From: Petunia secreta
Lineage: Eukaryota; Streptophyta; Magnoliopsida; Solanales; Solanaceae
Assembly (NCBI GenBank): GCA_029990175.1
Contig: JARKIP010000023.1
Span: forward strand, 27,981,501-28,045,500
Direction of reading: 5' to 3'
Length of the DNA stretch: 64,000 nucleotides
Positions 23,461-35,228 of the stretch are shown here, piece after piece. Below the pieces are notes generated by a model. It was not told where the DNA came from, made no database searches, and was given only the letters and a program-made list of their open reading frames with translations. Positions within the stretch are counted from its first letter, which is position 1. Each line of letters opens with the position of its first letter. The position numbers and the translations under genes are program-made.

Positions 23461-24195
23461 TCACTTAAACCATTAAAGAGAAGCTTTTCTCCGTTCTGAG
23501 GCAATACAACATGAAGTTGAATCCTGAAAAGTGTGCCTTCGGTGTGGGGTCAGGCAAATTTTTGGGATTTATAGTCTCCGAACGGGGAATTACCAATCCA
23601 GACAAGATCAAAGCCATTGAAGAAATCCCCGAGGAGTTAACCGGGGTGAAGAAAGTTCAGTGCTTGACTGGCCGAGTCGCTGCCTTGAGTAGATTTATCT
23701 CAAGGTCCTCAGAGTGATGCCACAAATTCTTCTTAGTCTTAAGGAAGAATAATCACTTCGAGTGGACACCGGAGTGTAAAGAAGCACTAAGGGATATGAA
23801 ATGTTATCTGGCTAACGCGTCGTTGCTCGCCAAGCCAAAAGATGGTGAAACTTTGCTAGTTTACTTGGCTGTCTCAGAGGTGTCAATTAGTGTTGTGTTG
23901 GTTCGAGAAGAAGACGGCAAGCAACAACCTATCTACTACGTGAGCAAGACACTCCTCGATGCTGAGACCATCTACCCTCATTTGGAAAAACTAGCACTTG
24001 CTTTAATTGTTACTGCTCGGAAACTACGACCCTATTTTCAATATCATCCAATAGCAGTAGTTACCACCTTCCCCCTAAGAAGTATATTGCGTAAACTGAG
24101 TTTTCAGGGAGGTTATCTAAATGGGCAGTAGAATTAAATGAATATGACATCACTTATCAGCCCCGAACGGCCATTAAATCCCAAGTCTTGGCTAA
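23461..24195 (+). pseudogene. Tat RNase H (first, Ty3/gypsy type)
   Basis: It includes the connection and RNase H region: FEWTPECKEALRDMK (about 23758), LLVYLAVSEVSISVVLVREE, QQPIYYVSKTLLDAE, and YPHLEKLALALIVTARKL. A stop at 23715 and a frameshift near 24110 break it. In the Tat clade this first RNase H is usually degenerate and is followed by a second one, as here. Confidence 0.85.
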
Positions 24196-24709
24196 CTTTG
24201 TGGCTGATTTTAGTGTTGGAATCTTACTCGAAGCTTAAAAGAAGAACTCGATGTCGAAGGGATCGACTTCGGGACTATGGGTACTCTACACAGATAAGGC
24301 GACTAATTCTAAGGATTCGGGATTAGGCATAGTATTGAAAGCGCCCACTGGGGAGAAAATCAGGCACTCAATTTGATTTAAAAAGGTGACCAACAATGAG
24401 GCCGAATACGAAGCGGCCTTATCAGGCTTAGAGTTAGCCAAAGAGATGGGAGTAGAAAGAGTTGAATTAAGGTGTGATTCACAACTGGTGGTAAATCAAG
24501 TGCTCAGTAAATATACGGCTCGTGAGTCCAGAATGCAGCAATTCTTGATCCGAGCACAAAGAATCTTGGCGCAATTTCAAGAATGGAAAATCAAACAAGT
24601 ACGTTGGGAGGAGAATACTGAAGCCGATGCCTTGGCAAACTTGGGTTCGGCGGTTGATGAGGCACATCGGGGACTGATTCAGCGGTTCGGTTGCTTTCTG
24701 CACAAATAA
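24196..24709 (+). pseudogene. Tat archaeal-type RNase H (second RNase H)
   Basis: Frame 24386-24709 reads TNNEAEYEAALSGLELAKEM, then VELRCDSQLVVNQVL and EADALANLGSA. This is the archaeal-like RNase H fold acquired by the Tat/Ogre clade, with catalytic Glu in NEAEYEA and Asp in CDSQL. The N-terminal part with the first Asp lies around 24280 (LYTDKATNSKDSGLGIVL) in a shifted frame. It is the key marker for clade assignment. Confidence 0.9.
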
Positions 24710-24849
24710 GGAAAATAAAATTGGAAATGAACTCGGTGGACTACAAATAGGATTGGCGGAGTAAGTGTATCTCTTAGTTCGACTCAGGGACTCTCCCCGA
24801 AGACAAGAAAGAGGCAAAGAAGTTAAGGACTCAAGCGACTTCGTACTCA

Positions 24850-25990
24850 ATGATTGGGGAAAATCTATATAGAAGATTGTACAGCGGCCCAGTGGCCAAG
24901 TGCTTGGGTCCAGATGAAGCTAGATATGTGATGGCAGAAATACATGAAGGCAAGTGTGGAAACCACTCGGGGGGAAAGTCCTTGGTGCGAAAATTACTTC
25001 GAGCTGGGTACTAATGGCTCACTATCAGCGCAGATGCAAAGGCCTTCGTGAAAAAATATGATAAGTGTCAACGCCACGCCCGAATGATTCATCAGCAAGC
25101 CGAACCCTTGTATTCGGTCGTGTCACCATGAACTTTCATAAAGTGGAGAATGGATATCATTGGCCCTTTGCCGAAGGGAAAAGGAGGTATTCGGTTTATT
25201 CTTGTTTTAACCGATTACTTCACAAAATGGGTTGAAGTAGGAGCTCTTACCGAGGTTAGATAGAAGGAGGTAATCGATTTTATCAAGAAAAATATTATCT
25301 ACAGGTTCGGCATCCCAAAAGAGATTACTTATGACAACGGTCCACAGTTCATGGGGGCGGCTATCACTGATTTCTTTAAGTAATGGGGAATAAAAGAATA
25401 GCGTCGACCCTCTACCATCCAAGTACCAATGGACAAGCCAAATCCTCAAACAGAGTGATAATTGAAAGTTTCAAGAAGAGACTTGATGATAAAAAAAGGT
25501 CCTTGGCCCGAATAGTTGCCAGGTGTGTTGTGGGCTATGCGAACAATGGAGAAAAACAGCACCGGTGAAACCTCATTTTCCCTCGCTTATGGCATGGACT
25601 CAGTTATCCCCGTGGAAGTGGGTGAACCAAGTCTTCGGTACGCTCACACCACTGAAGATGCCAATGAGCAAGCCATGTGCATAGAGTTGGACTTTCTCGA
25701 GGAGAAAAGAGAGTTGGCTTAGGTTCGGTTTGCAACACAAAAAAGGCAATTCTAGGCATATCTCAACAGGTAAGCCAAACTTAGGGATTTCAAAGTTGGC
25801 GATTATGTGTTAAAGACTTCGAGTCAATCGATGAAGGAAAAGAATAGGGGAAAACTCATTGCAAATTGGGAAGGGACTTACAGAGTTAAAGCAATTGTTG
25901 GAAAGGGATCTTATCAAATCAAAGATTTACAAGGCAAACCCGAACCTTTAAATTGGAAAATCTCCAATTTGAAGGGGTACTACTTTTAAA
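24850..25990 (+). pseudogene. Tat integrase
   Basis: The zinc-finger region (EIHEGKCGNHSGGKSL, then CQRHARM) precedes the core: WRMDIIGPLPKG, LVLTDYFTKWVEV, TYDNGPQFMG, and STNGQAKSSNRVIIESFKKR. In related plant Tat elements the last block reads NGQAES, so the third catalytic residue (Glu) is replaced by Lys here. The C-terminal part reads LIANWEGTYRVKAIVGKGSY and ends at 25987. Several stops are present (for example near 25012 and 25381). Confidence 0.9.
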
Positions 25991-26594
25991 ATCAAGGAAG
26001 TGGATAAGACGATCTCTATTGCTCGGATCTTCATCAAGATTCAAATCCGAACACTGGGGGGAGTAAGAGGCGGGTTGCAACCGAGCTTCCCAACGGAAGT
26101 CTATCTATTCTGTAACCGGGGACTGACGCTCAGAAAATAGACTAGTACTTTGTAATTACGCCCGATAGTGGCATGTTATCGACTTGTTTTTGCGCCTAAG
26201 TTTTATTTAGACTAGGCCTTATGTAAAAAGTTGATTGCGGCTCGTTGATACCATCAATGAAATAAACTTGATTTAATATCTCTTTGTTTCTATGATCTTG
26301 CATACCGAAGCTATACTTTAAATGTGTTGACTCGAGAATAAGACGTCGTTCTAAGTTTGCATTGGTTTTATACGATTAAGTCTTGCAAGCAAATTACTTT
26401 AAGTGTTCGGCTCAAAGTCTTTCAAGAGGCAAAAAAAAGCTAACACTTAAAACATAAAATACGAATTCATTCATTAAAAAGCCCGAAGGCTATAAAGTTA
26501 TGTACATCAAAAGGCCCGAAGGCCTAAACAAAAGCAAAAAATACAGAGGATAAACAAGAATGAAGAGCAAGTCAAATTTGCGAATTATCTTCCC
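25991..26594. other. Non-coding spacer between integrase and antisense gene
   Basis: Starts with the integrase stop, then a polypurine-like ggggggagt near 26056. No gene seen. It separates the convergent 3' ends of gag-pol and the antisense gene. Confidence 0.6.
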
Positions 26595-29517
26595 CTAAGG
26601 TTTCCTCTCTTCGGCATCTTCATCATCCTCTTCGGTGCTCTCGCCCTCCTCATCGTCCTGGGATTCACCATCGTCCGAGCCCTCACTCGATGGAAGATCA
26701 TCCACTATTTTTTGGGCCTCGGCATCATCGCTCTTAGCCTTGACTATCTCTTCATCGAGCACAGTCTGCCCAGCTTTGACTTGTTCGAGCGTGTCAAGCC
26801 TAGTCTTAACAATAGCCTAGGCCTCTTCAAACTTCACCGTCGTTGCTTTGATTTCGGCTCGTTGATTGAGGTAGGCAATTTTTCCCCGAAGCTTCGAAAC
26901 TCTACCCCGAAGAGCAGGAACTTGATCTACCTGGCTTTGCAACCCAATAAGCTTGGCGTTGTATTCCTCTAACTTGCCACGGTATCTTTGACCTGCCTCC
27001 AACACCTCGGCTTTGGCGCAGAAAAGTTCGGCATTGAGCCGCTCAGCTTCCAAACTAAGCCTCGAGCATTCGCTCATGAACTCGTTTGTCAAGGCCTGAA
27101 CCCTTGCCTCGGCAGACTCCCGAATCCCTTGTAAGTCTGCCTCGGCCTTAGCTACAGCTTCATTAGCGCGCCCCAAGTCTTCGTTCAAAGCAACGAATCG
27201 AGCTTCCAACTCGGGGATCCTGTCTATAAACCCTCTCTTTTTTTCTCCCCAGGCAGCCGTCGCTGATTGAACTTGCTCAGCTCGGTCACGTTCTAGGCGA
27301 ATAGCCTGCAACACGAGGACCAAACTCTGCATAAAATCAAAATTTTAGCATCAAGAACGAAGAAATGGTAAATTGCACGAATGGGAATGCGGGGAAAACG
27401 TACGCGTAGAGCAAAGGCAGCTGAAATGCCCATCAAACTCATAGGGCTAAGGTTGCGAAGGGCATGAGCTTCAGTGGACCCGAGCAAAACAACGATGGCG
27501 GTGATGTCCTCTTTGGTGTGAACCAATAGATTGGCTTCAGGAGCAATTTCCAAAGCTCGAGGTGCAGCGTCCGAAGCCTTAGTCGAGCTTCGAGAAGCCT
27601 TGACCATGCTTTTAACCAAGCCTTTGCCCGCTTTAGCGTTTCCTTTCTGCTTGGGAGCTTCTTGGTCAGACTCCTCAACATTTATCACCTCGGTCTCCCT
27701 AGGGAGCTCGGAGACTGGTTCAGGAGCTACCTCGGGAGCAACTACATGGACCTTATCATCATCAGGCTCGTCGACAAGACCCTGACACCTTTCAATTACT
27801 GCCTCGGAGGCGGGGATAACACTCTCTTCGATTCGAGGACCTTTCGCCCTGTTGGCGATCTTCGACTCAGCACTTTTCCTCTTCGAGCCGGGGAGGGGAG
27901 GGGAGGGGAGGGGAACAATCTCGTAAATATGAGATGAAGTAGAAGTTTGAATACATGTAAACCGACCCAGAAAAATATGATTACCTTATGAAGTCTTTTG
28001 GCCTGGTGAGCCCTTAGATTTCCTCCCTTTGGCGAGTCGCCTCGCCAAACTTGCCAACTGGCTGACGCCCTCTTTGGCGTCAAGAACTTTCTTCTCCTTC
28101 TTCCTTTTCTTCTTTTTTTTTTCTCTTCTCCTTCCTTGTTTCTCCTCTCTTCAGTTTCCTCTTCAGTATCCTTAACAGCTTTGTTAGAAAAACCTGAACG
28201 GAAAAGGAAAAGAAAACGTCAAGAAGCAGCCATTCAAAAAAAACACTAGGGAAGTTTAAACGTCGGCGAACAGCTTACCATGCCTATTGCATGACCATCG
28301 GGTTTCCTCCAGGGCAGCTAAGATCATCTACTGCCGACGAGGACGCTCCTTTTGTTTCATCACTTCGGTCACCTACTCGAGCAAATCCCTCGGTGGGTTA
28401 ACTGGGACCCTTTCGGCTGCATATCACAAACATGAAAATAGGTAAGGACGAGTTGAGACGACCGAAGACTAAACAAGGATGAGAATACTTACGTTGGGCA
28501 TTCCACTCTTCGAGAAAACTGGGGTTAGCTGATAACAGCCTCGTTGGGATGAGTACATAGCGGTCATTCCAACCTTGGTTACCGTGATCTTTGCTCTTGT
28601 TCAAAATGGCGTAAGATCCTTGGGGTAAGAGAGCCGCCACCCCGGCTTTGCGAAAATATGGATAGTAGAGGGAGATCAGATGCTGGAAGGTGAAAGGCAA
28701 CTCAGCTAGTCTACTTAAGTATTCGAGGGCCTGAACAACCCTCCGAACCTTGGGGTCCAACTGAGCCAAACATAAGTTGTAAGATCGACAAAATGTGTCG
28801 ATTATGGGGTGAACTGGAAAACTAAAACCTATGGTGAAGGGATATGTGAAAACCGAAGAATACCCTGAAACGTGAGTGGAAGCAGCCGCATCCAAGGCTG
28901 GAACCCTTATCTCCACCTCAGACCACCAACAGCAGTCTGCCCGAACAGTTTCAATTAAATCCTCGGTTATCACACTCGGGGTGACATGCACTGGTATGTT
29001 TCTCTTCTTATCTTTTTGGGTATCAGACTGAGTTTGGACCTTGAGATCCTTATCATTATTGAAGTTCGAATGGATGACTAACCGAGGTCTATCTCCGCCT
29101 CGAGAGGAATTTTCTTCCTAGACTTCTTCGAGGTACCAGCTTCGGATTGGGACCCCTCTTTGCTGGCCTCGGCTTTGCCCACTTGGCCACTTGCCTCTTT
29201 TCTGGCCTCGGCTTCGCCCACCTGGCCACCTACCTCTTTGGTACTGATGACGTCATTGCTACGTCATCCCTGTCATTATCGTGGTCGTCACCACCAACGT
29301 CAGCGTCGAAGCTAACCTCTGCCTTGTCGCGCCCAGCCCTCGCTTTGCGCCGCCTAGAGCTACTAGCTACTGACGTCGCTTCCCCACCGCCCTCTGCCTC
29401 GATGACTTGCAGCGCCGGCATAGTGGCGATGAAACCGGCGCTAGCTATCGCGGTGGCAAAGCGTGTAATTCTCTCGCCAGAGTCGCTGGAACCTTGACCA
29501 GAATTCGTAGCAGACAT
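26595..29517 (-). pseudogene. Antisense accessory gene of the Tat element (Transposase_28-like, coiled coil)
   Basis: Minus-strand multi-exon gene opposite to gag-pol. Exon 1 starts MSATNSGQGSSDSGERI at 29517. After two frame breaks (near 29230 and 29085) the frame over 28991-28493 has the block YPFTIGFSFPVHPIIDTF and LISLYYPYFRKAGV, typical of the 'putative gypsy type transposon' domain (PF04195). That exon ends at a GTAAGT donor (28492). Weaker exons follow at about 28428-28281 (two stops) and 28187-27981. A Ser/Lys-rich exon ends near 27407. A coiled-coil exon (27332-26817) follows an acceptor TGCAG. One in-frame TAG (26817-26819) interrupts before an acidic Glu/Asp-rich tail ending at 26595. 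An accessory nuclear protein from an antisense gene is described for Grande elements. The function here is unknown. Confidence 0.8.
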
Positions 29518-29670
29518 GATATGGGATTTGAAGAAAAGATTTCCTTATAAGAAGAAGGATCAAACTCAAGATCAAATGGGTCAAGATATTATCTGCAATA
29601 GAGGTTTTTTCTTTCTCTCTTCACTGTCCACAGTATAATCACTAAGTGGGGAAGAAGATCTCCAAATGGG

Positions 29671-29690
29671 GTATTTATAGGTGACACGTG
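29671..29690 (-). promoter_or_regulatory. TATA box and G-box upstream of antisense gene
   Basis: On the minus strand ctataaatacc (TATA box, 29671-29680) lies about 155 bp before the ATG at 29517. A G-box core cacgtg (29685-29690, inside ccacgtgtca) is directly upstream. The arrangement is that of a plant RNA polymerase II promoter and is independent of the LTR promoter. Confidence 0.75.
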
Positions 29691-29900
29691 GCTGCAAGTG
29701 GAGAAGCAATGATGGTTTTGAACGTTAGGAAGACAAATAAATCTGCGTGACTGTTCGGTGGCCAATGAACGGTCACCACATAATGCAGAACATTAATTCG
29801 AAAAGACTTGCGACGTTTTGAAATTCTTGGATAGGGTTGAGCCATGTCGTCCTCCCGTGCAAACCATTCCACCCCTCGGTGACTCTGGCATTCAATCGAG

Positions 29901-29914
29901 AAGTGGGGGGACTA
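29901..29914 (+). other. Polypurine tract of Tat element
   Basis: aagtggggggacta just before the 3' LTR start at 29917. Confidence 0.85.
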
Positions 29915-29916
29915 TC

Positions 29917-30474
29917 TGTATTGGGTAAAAATTGGCGTGCTTGGATAGCACTTCGGTAACATAAACCAAAGTCGATCGAACTGATGTTCCGAAGGGTGAA
30001 GATTAAAGCAAGCAGTAGAACCACCGAAGTCGAGCATCGAGGCCATCACCGAAGGCAAGTCACAAACTGTGGTTCGGTCATATTCACTTCGATCGAGCAG
30101 CAAGGTTGCACCACCGAAGTTATGTATTTGGACTTCGGTGGAACACCCCGGTTTTAGCGGCTTATCAGCCTACTATTCCAACCCACTAACTCCACTAATA
30201 GGCGTGCTGAACGTGGGCTTGGGCATGATCAATCATGGAAAACGTGGGCAAGGCCCCTTGTATCTATAAATAGCACTGGTTTCTATATTGTAGTCATTCA
30301 GAGATACATGCAGAAACTCTGGCAAAATTTGTACTCATTGACATATATTAAAATCTCGTTCTTTTACTGATATTTTCATCCATTGTTGTTCATATTTTGA
30401 CTTTGATACATCGATTTGCTTGTATTCGCAACCCAAATTCGATTTGTGATCCTAAATCAATTTAGGCCCATACA
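29917..30474 (+). repeat. 3' LTR of Tat element
   Basis: Starts tgtattgggtaaaaattgg and ends ggcccataca. TATA box at 30264-30273. It differs from the 5' LTR at scattered bases, so insertion is not recent. Confidence 0.92.
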
Positions 30475-30824
30475 ATACCGTTTTTAGTCTTAGTTCTAAT
30501 CACATTTTGTTAGTCCTCTCAGAATTACGCAGAAACAAAAGAAGCTTAAGGCTATATATGTACATATAGGTATGAGACCGAGATTGAGCAGTCTCTATCA
30601 ATTAAATTGAATTATTTAAAGCTAATAAGCAAGAATTCAACAAGATAACTTCAAGGTTCATCAGGTTTACGGGGGTTAGCTCAACTATCGTCTGCTAATT
30701 GTATGAATCCTTGGTACTTCGGCGTCTCCTGAGATCTTTTCTTGGTGGATGAATTCCCACGCATGAAAAATTTTCAAGATTGTCCTGATTTTCTTCTTTT
30801 GATCTGGTTCGCTGATGTCCTCAG
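30475..30824. other. Spacer, no gene seen
   Basis: AT-rich. Begins with the right target duplication atac of the Tat element. No recognised feature. Confidence 0.5.
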
Positions 30825-31165
30825 CTATGAAGATTTCCTTAGTTGATTAATCATCAGCTGAGATTTGTTGTACAAGCTGATCTCCCTGGCCCTCAGTGTG
30901 TATGCTAAGTCAAGAACTTGAATTATGACTTCACACTCTGCTTCATTATCGTCAAACTTTGTGGCCTGATGGTAGACCATTTCAGACGGTGTATTGATCC
31001 ACAGGTCGACCTTCTCCCTGTTGGGATTCATTCCCGTGCGAATTTTTCAACGACCGTACTCAATTACTGCTTCATTCCTGAGTGACTCTTCAGCCTTCCG
31101 CTCCAGTTCTTCTGTAAAATCTGAGGTAAAACCTTTAAATGCTTGCGACCTTACATCTGTACGGG
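30825..31165 (-). pseudogene. Fragment of a Tat-type archaeal RNase H
   Basis: The minus-strand frame (31031-30825) reads NEAECEVIIQVLDLA, then EISLYNKSQLMINQL. It parallels NEAEYEAALSGLELA and VELRCDSQLVVNQV of the Tat element at 24386, with the catalytic Asp of the SDSQL/CDSQL motif changed to Asn. Upstream on the same strand a related frame (FTEELERKAEESLRNEA) adds about 130 bp. It is an old, isolated fragment in opposite orientation to the neighbouring Tat element, so it comes from another insertion. Confidence 0.65.
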
Positions 31166-31222
31166 GTTGATAGATGACATCGTACTCCCCAACTCTTCAT
31201 CCCACTATGCCATATCTTTGGT

Positions 31223-31885
31223 CATGGAGAATATTTTTTCATATCACAATCTTTGGGATTACGTGTCATGAATTGACTAATAGCTGGATTCAGAATTTGG
31301 AAATAATTATTAGATTCAGAAATCATTTACTTATCAAAAATAAGAAAGAAATAAAGATTGTTTCTCTATTTAGCATGTATCTCTTATTAAAACATATTAT
31401 TATTAAAGATTATCTGCTAACCAGCAGGTAGCTGGAACTGTCATGTGATTCCATTTGATACTGCTTGGGATTTCCAATGTTTAATTTTTCTCAACAATGT
31501 TTTCATATTACACTACTGCACGAATTGTCTCTCACATAAACTTTCGTCATGGAGAATATTTTTTCATATCACAATCTATGGGATTACGTGTCATGAATTT
31601 ACTAATAGCTGGATACAGAATTTGGAAATAATTATTAGATTCAGAAATCATTTACTTATCAAAAATAAGAAAGAAATAAAGACTGTTTCTCTATTTAGCA
31701 TGTATCTCTTAAAACATATTATTATTAAAGATTATCTGCTAACCAGCAGGTAGCTGGAACTATCATGTGATTCTTTTTGATACTGCTTGGAGTTTCCACT
31801 GCTTAATAACTCTCAACAACATTTTCATATTACACCTGGCTGCAAGAATTGTCTGTCACATGAACTTTCGTTATGGAGAATATTT
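31223..31885. repeat. 325-bp tandem duplication
   Basis: Units start at about 31223 and 31548 with catggagaatattttttcat. A third start at 31872 breaks off after about 20 bp. The copies differ by few substitutions and small indels (for example a missing tatt near 31710). Both contain ctaaccagcaggtagctgga. No protein recognised in the overlapping frames. Confidence 0.88.
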
Positions 31886-32012
31886 TTTCTTATATTTCTA
31901 TTATATATAAGAGACTAAGGGAGGGACGAACACGGTTGCTCCAATTTGTACCTCTTGCTTTATCTGCATGTATATTTTATATAAGTGTCCAAAACTGTAC
32001 TATAAAAATATA

Positions 32013-32271
32013 CTCCCTCTGTCCCAATTTATGTGGCACTTTTCGCTTTTCGAGATTCAAACTGCATGAACTTTGACCAACATTTCAAGACGTATTTTTT
32101 CACCAAAATAATATGAGAAAAATTGTAACTTAAAGTACGTTTCAAGTAGTTTTCAAAAATATAAATTTTAATATTAAAATATTGAGTTAATCTAATCCAA
32201 TTTAGCTTTAAAGTTTAGTCAAATTGACTCTCGAAAAGCGAAAAGTGTCACATAAATTGGGACGGAGGGAG
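32013..32271. mobile_element. Stowaway MITE
   Basis: Terminal inverted repeats ctccctctgtcccaatttat and its counterpart ataaattgggacggagggag, flanked by TA on both sides (32011-32012, 32272-32273). The length of 259 bp and TA duplication fit Stowaway (Tc1/mariner-type) elements. The small open frame starting inside it (32224) is not a gene. Confidence 0.93.
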
Positions 32272-32289
32272 TACATGGCAATTAGTCAA

Positions 32290-33070
32290 TGGTTCTTTTA
32301 TTCTACAGCAGCACGTGTGTCCCCTTTACAATTCACCTTCTGTTCCAACTTTAATCCCTCCTGTGCTCAAATTCTGCAAACTCTCTCTGTCTCTCTTCTG
32401 TCTCTCTCTCTAATCTCTGTCAGAATCTCTCCATTAATCCCCCTTTATTTCATAATAATTTTGGGTTTTGGTCAACGGTACTACGGTACGGATTTTCTCG
32501 CTCATAATCTACTACTATGTTTTCATAAGACGTTTTTTCTAGGTTTACATCTTACTCTATCTTAAGGCAGTTTTGGCTTTTTTGGGATTGAAATTTAAGT
32601 TTCATTCTTTGTTTTGATGAGCTTCTTCCGTTAAGTATTTTTAATTAGACTAATATGTCTAATTGATTTGTTTTCTGTTGAATTTTACATGCATGTTAGT
32701 AAATTCGGACTGATTTAATTTTGAATGTTTGAAATTAGATACATAAGGCGATAAATACAACTTTTAGTGCTTTGTTTTTCTACTGATTTTGTAGATGAAA
32801 TTATTTTTTCTAGAAAAAAGTTGGATCTTTTAATGTTTTATTATTTAAATCTTGGCTTTATTTTCTCTCTCCATGAGATAGTTTCACTAAGTGAGTCTTT
32901 TTGGAGTTTTGGAACAGATGCCCACAAAACAAGATGCCAGCGTACACCTCAGGAAATTAAGAAAGAACGGCACGTTGCTAGAAATCTGCTACTGACGAGA
33001 AGCAGAAGGGGCTTATCTCCCAACAACTATCCTACTGTGGGAGAAAATAGGATGCACTTGTATTGAAGGT
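32290..33070 (+). other. Possible orphan 5' leader and exon of a host gene
   Basis: A CT-rich stretch (about 32380-32430, repeated ctctct) resembles a plant 5' leader. It is followed by intron-like T-rich DNA, a possible acceptor (tttggaacag at 32909-32918) and a short exon-like block ending in a possible donor (gaaggtac near 33065). No reading frame in the block resembles a known protein. It could be the remnant of a truncated gene, or chance. Confidence 0.25.
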
Positions 33071-35228
33071 ACTAGGTTGAATTTTATGTGTTAATCGTAT
33101 ACTTTAAGTAGTTATCCTTTAACATGTGCTTATCATACTTACTTTTTGTCATAAAAAGCAGTGAGTGCAAAGTGTCTTTCATTTAAAAGAAGCTTATGAT
33201 GTTAATTGTTTCGCTATTTCATAACATTTGAGTTTTTTGTGTTCAAATCACAATAAACATTTGTTTCTTGATATGGAAGCCTCAAATTTAAAGTTATTGG
33301 ATGTTACACCTCTAGAACTGTAAAGTCTTGATTTTGAAGAGATTTACTTTAGAAGCTAGAAGCACTTAATTCTGTAGCTCATATTTTACAATAGGCGAGG
33401 GATGTGCAATTTGAAGCTTCTCTTTAAAGGCCTATTATATGTGTCTTGTATGATGAAATTCAGATTAGTAATAATCTATAATGATAGACAACACATGAAC
33501 TCTATGGATATAATGATCCCCGTATCACATAAATGACTATCATGGATCCCTTGCAATTTGATTTTTAGCAAGGAATTTGTCAATTTGGTCACGAACTAAA
33601 AGCAAAGAAGTATATTAAATCATAATAGGTCATTAGTTGCAATTGGGTGTTAAATTCTCTCTTATCCTTGGTATTAGGATGCCTTGTCACAATATAGAGA
33701 TAATAACGTATCTAGACAAAAACAAGTCTAGCCCTACATTGAAATAGACATATGGAGTCTTTCACATAGGCTAGCCAAAACTAACATATGTAAATAGGTT
33801 TACACAATATTTTCCCCTTAAATATAGCAACTGTGATGGAAAATTAAAAAGGAAAGAAATCATGTTCATCTGTTTGCTACAATTATGGAAACTTTTGTTA
33901 TCTCTTTCTTTTTCTTATCTCATTCCCAAAAATAAAGAGAAAATCTTGCTACTGAATTTCATAATTAATTTCTAATCAAGTAGGAGTTAATGAGGTAATC
34001 ACTTCTCCAAAAAAAATAAGAAGATATTATGCTGATAATATTCATTATCATCCTAACTTTGGTTGATCTTGACTAAATATAAAAATCACTAAAAATCGGG
34101 ACACTCATTCATATATCTTTGTCGTACATTAGATATATATAAGACATATATACATATTTTCCTCAACAAGATATATATATGTAAACATAAAATATGAATA
34201 TTTTATACATCATATTTTATACATATCAAGCAGTGCTTAGTTGATAATTGTGCTATTTATATATAAAGTATAAATTAAATATGCATAATGCATATTTCAC
34301 GCAATACAAAATGAGTATACATTTGATATTCATGAAATATACATAACGTACATATTTCATGCCATTTCCGTAGTACAAAATGGGTATACATTTGATATTC
34401 ATAAAATATGAATAATGTGCATATTTCACGCAGTTTCGATTGAACAATGATGTCATTTACATTAGATTTAAATTCTATTTATCATTATAAAACTTTCAAA
34501 ATAATATCAATTACCACTTCTCTTTTATGTTACAAAAAATATGTATCTATTATGCAATTTATAAAAAAAAATCATTTCTTATAATGCATTGGCCATATGC
34601 ATATTGTATGTATTAAATATTCATTCTTATATAAGAATTATTATCACTTTTTTTATTCTTTTAATAATTAGTTGTTACGGCATATATGATATATGACGAA
34701 TATAACTAGTATATACAACGAGTCATGTGCATATTTTATGAAACATATTCCCTGGGATAACGTACAAACACAGTTTAAGAAACAAGAAGGGATTTGTTAA
34801 GTTAGAACCTTAAGATTGATAAACTGAAGAATCTTTAATAGAAGATATCTTATCTTTTTAGATGGGAGTATGGAGAAAATCGTGAATAAGAGAGAGAAGA
34901 GAATTAGTAGTGATAAGTTCACTTTTCAAAATAACTAATATGATCTTTCAGATTCCCCAAAAATAGGCATTTAATGGGGAAAGTAATCAGCAAAATAAAA
35001 AGGTCTATAATAAATAAAATACATAGTGTTAAATGTCTATAAAACATAATAAAGGTAAAATAGGTCTATTTTTTGTTATGCACTCCTCTGAATGTCTATA
35101 CAACGTAAATTTCTCGTAATACTTTCTGACCTCTGATTGTGGTAGTGGATCTATGCTCATGAGCATGGGGTACTCTGACCCTGAACCATGCTCTCCACCC
35201 CAAAATATGAATTATAGTATATGAGCTA
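33071..35228. other. AT-rich intergenic DNA
   Basis: No gene seen. A 69-bp imperfect direct repeat occurs at about 34306-34440 (each with acaaaatg, then gtatacatttgatattcat). The 67-residue minus-strand frame across it is a repeat artefact. Confidence 0.5.

Larger units (their letters stand above)
19797..30474 (+). mobile_element. Full-length Tat-clade Ty3/gypsy retrotransposon with antisense gene
   Basis: LTRs at 19797-20355 and 29917-30474 (559 and 558 bp) end in cataca. The primer-binding region is ttggcgccgtctgtggg and the polypurine tract is aagtggggggacta. Coding order is gag, protease, RT, RNase H, a second archaeal-type RNase H, integrase. The double RNase H is diagnostic of the Tat/Ogre clade. 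A 3.9-kb non-pol 3' region follows, carrying an antisense gene, as reported for Grande-type Tat elements. The flanks share atac. All pol domains are recognisable but interrupted by stops. Confidence 0.93.

Noticed and set aside
29147..29497. 116-residue plus-strand frame
   Set aside because: Antisense shadow of exon 1 of the antisense Tat gene, including its 36-bp repeat.
32224..32565. 113-residue plus-strand frame
   Set aside because: Starts inside the Stowaway MITE and runs through a CT-rich stretch; no recognisable protein.
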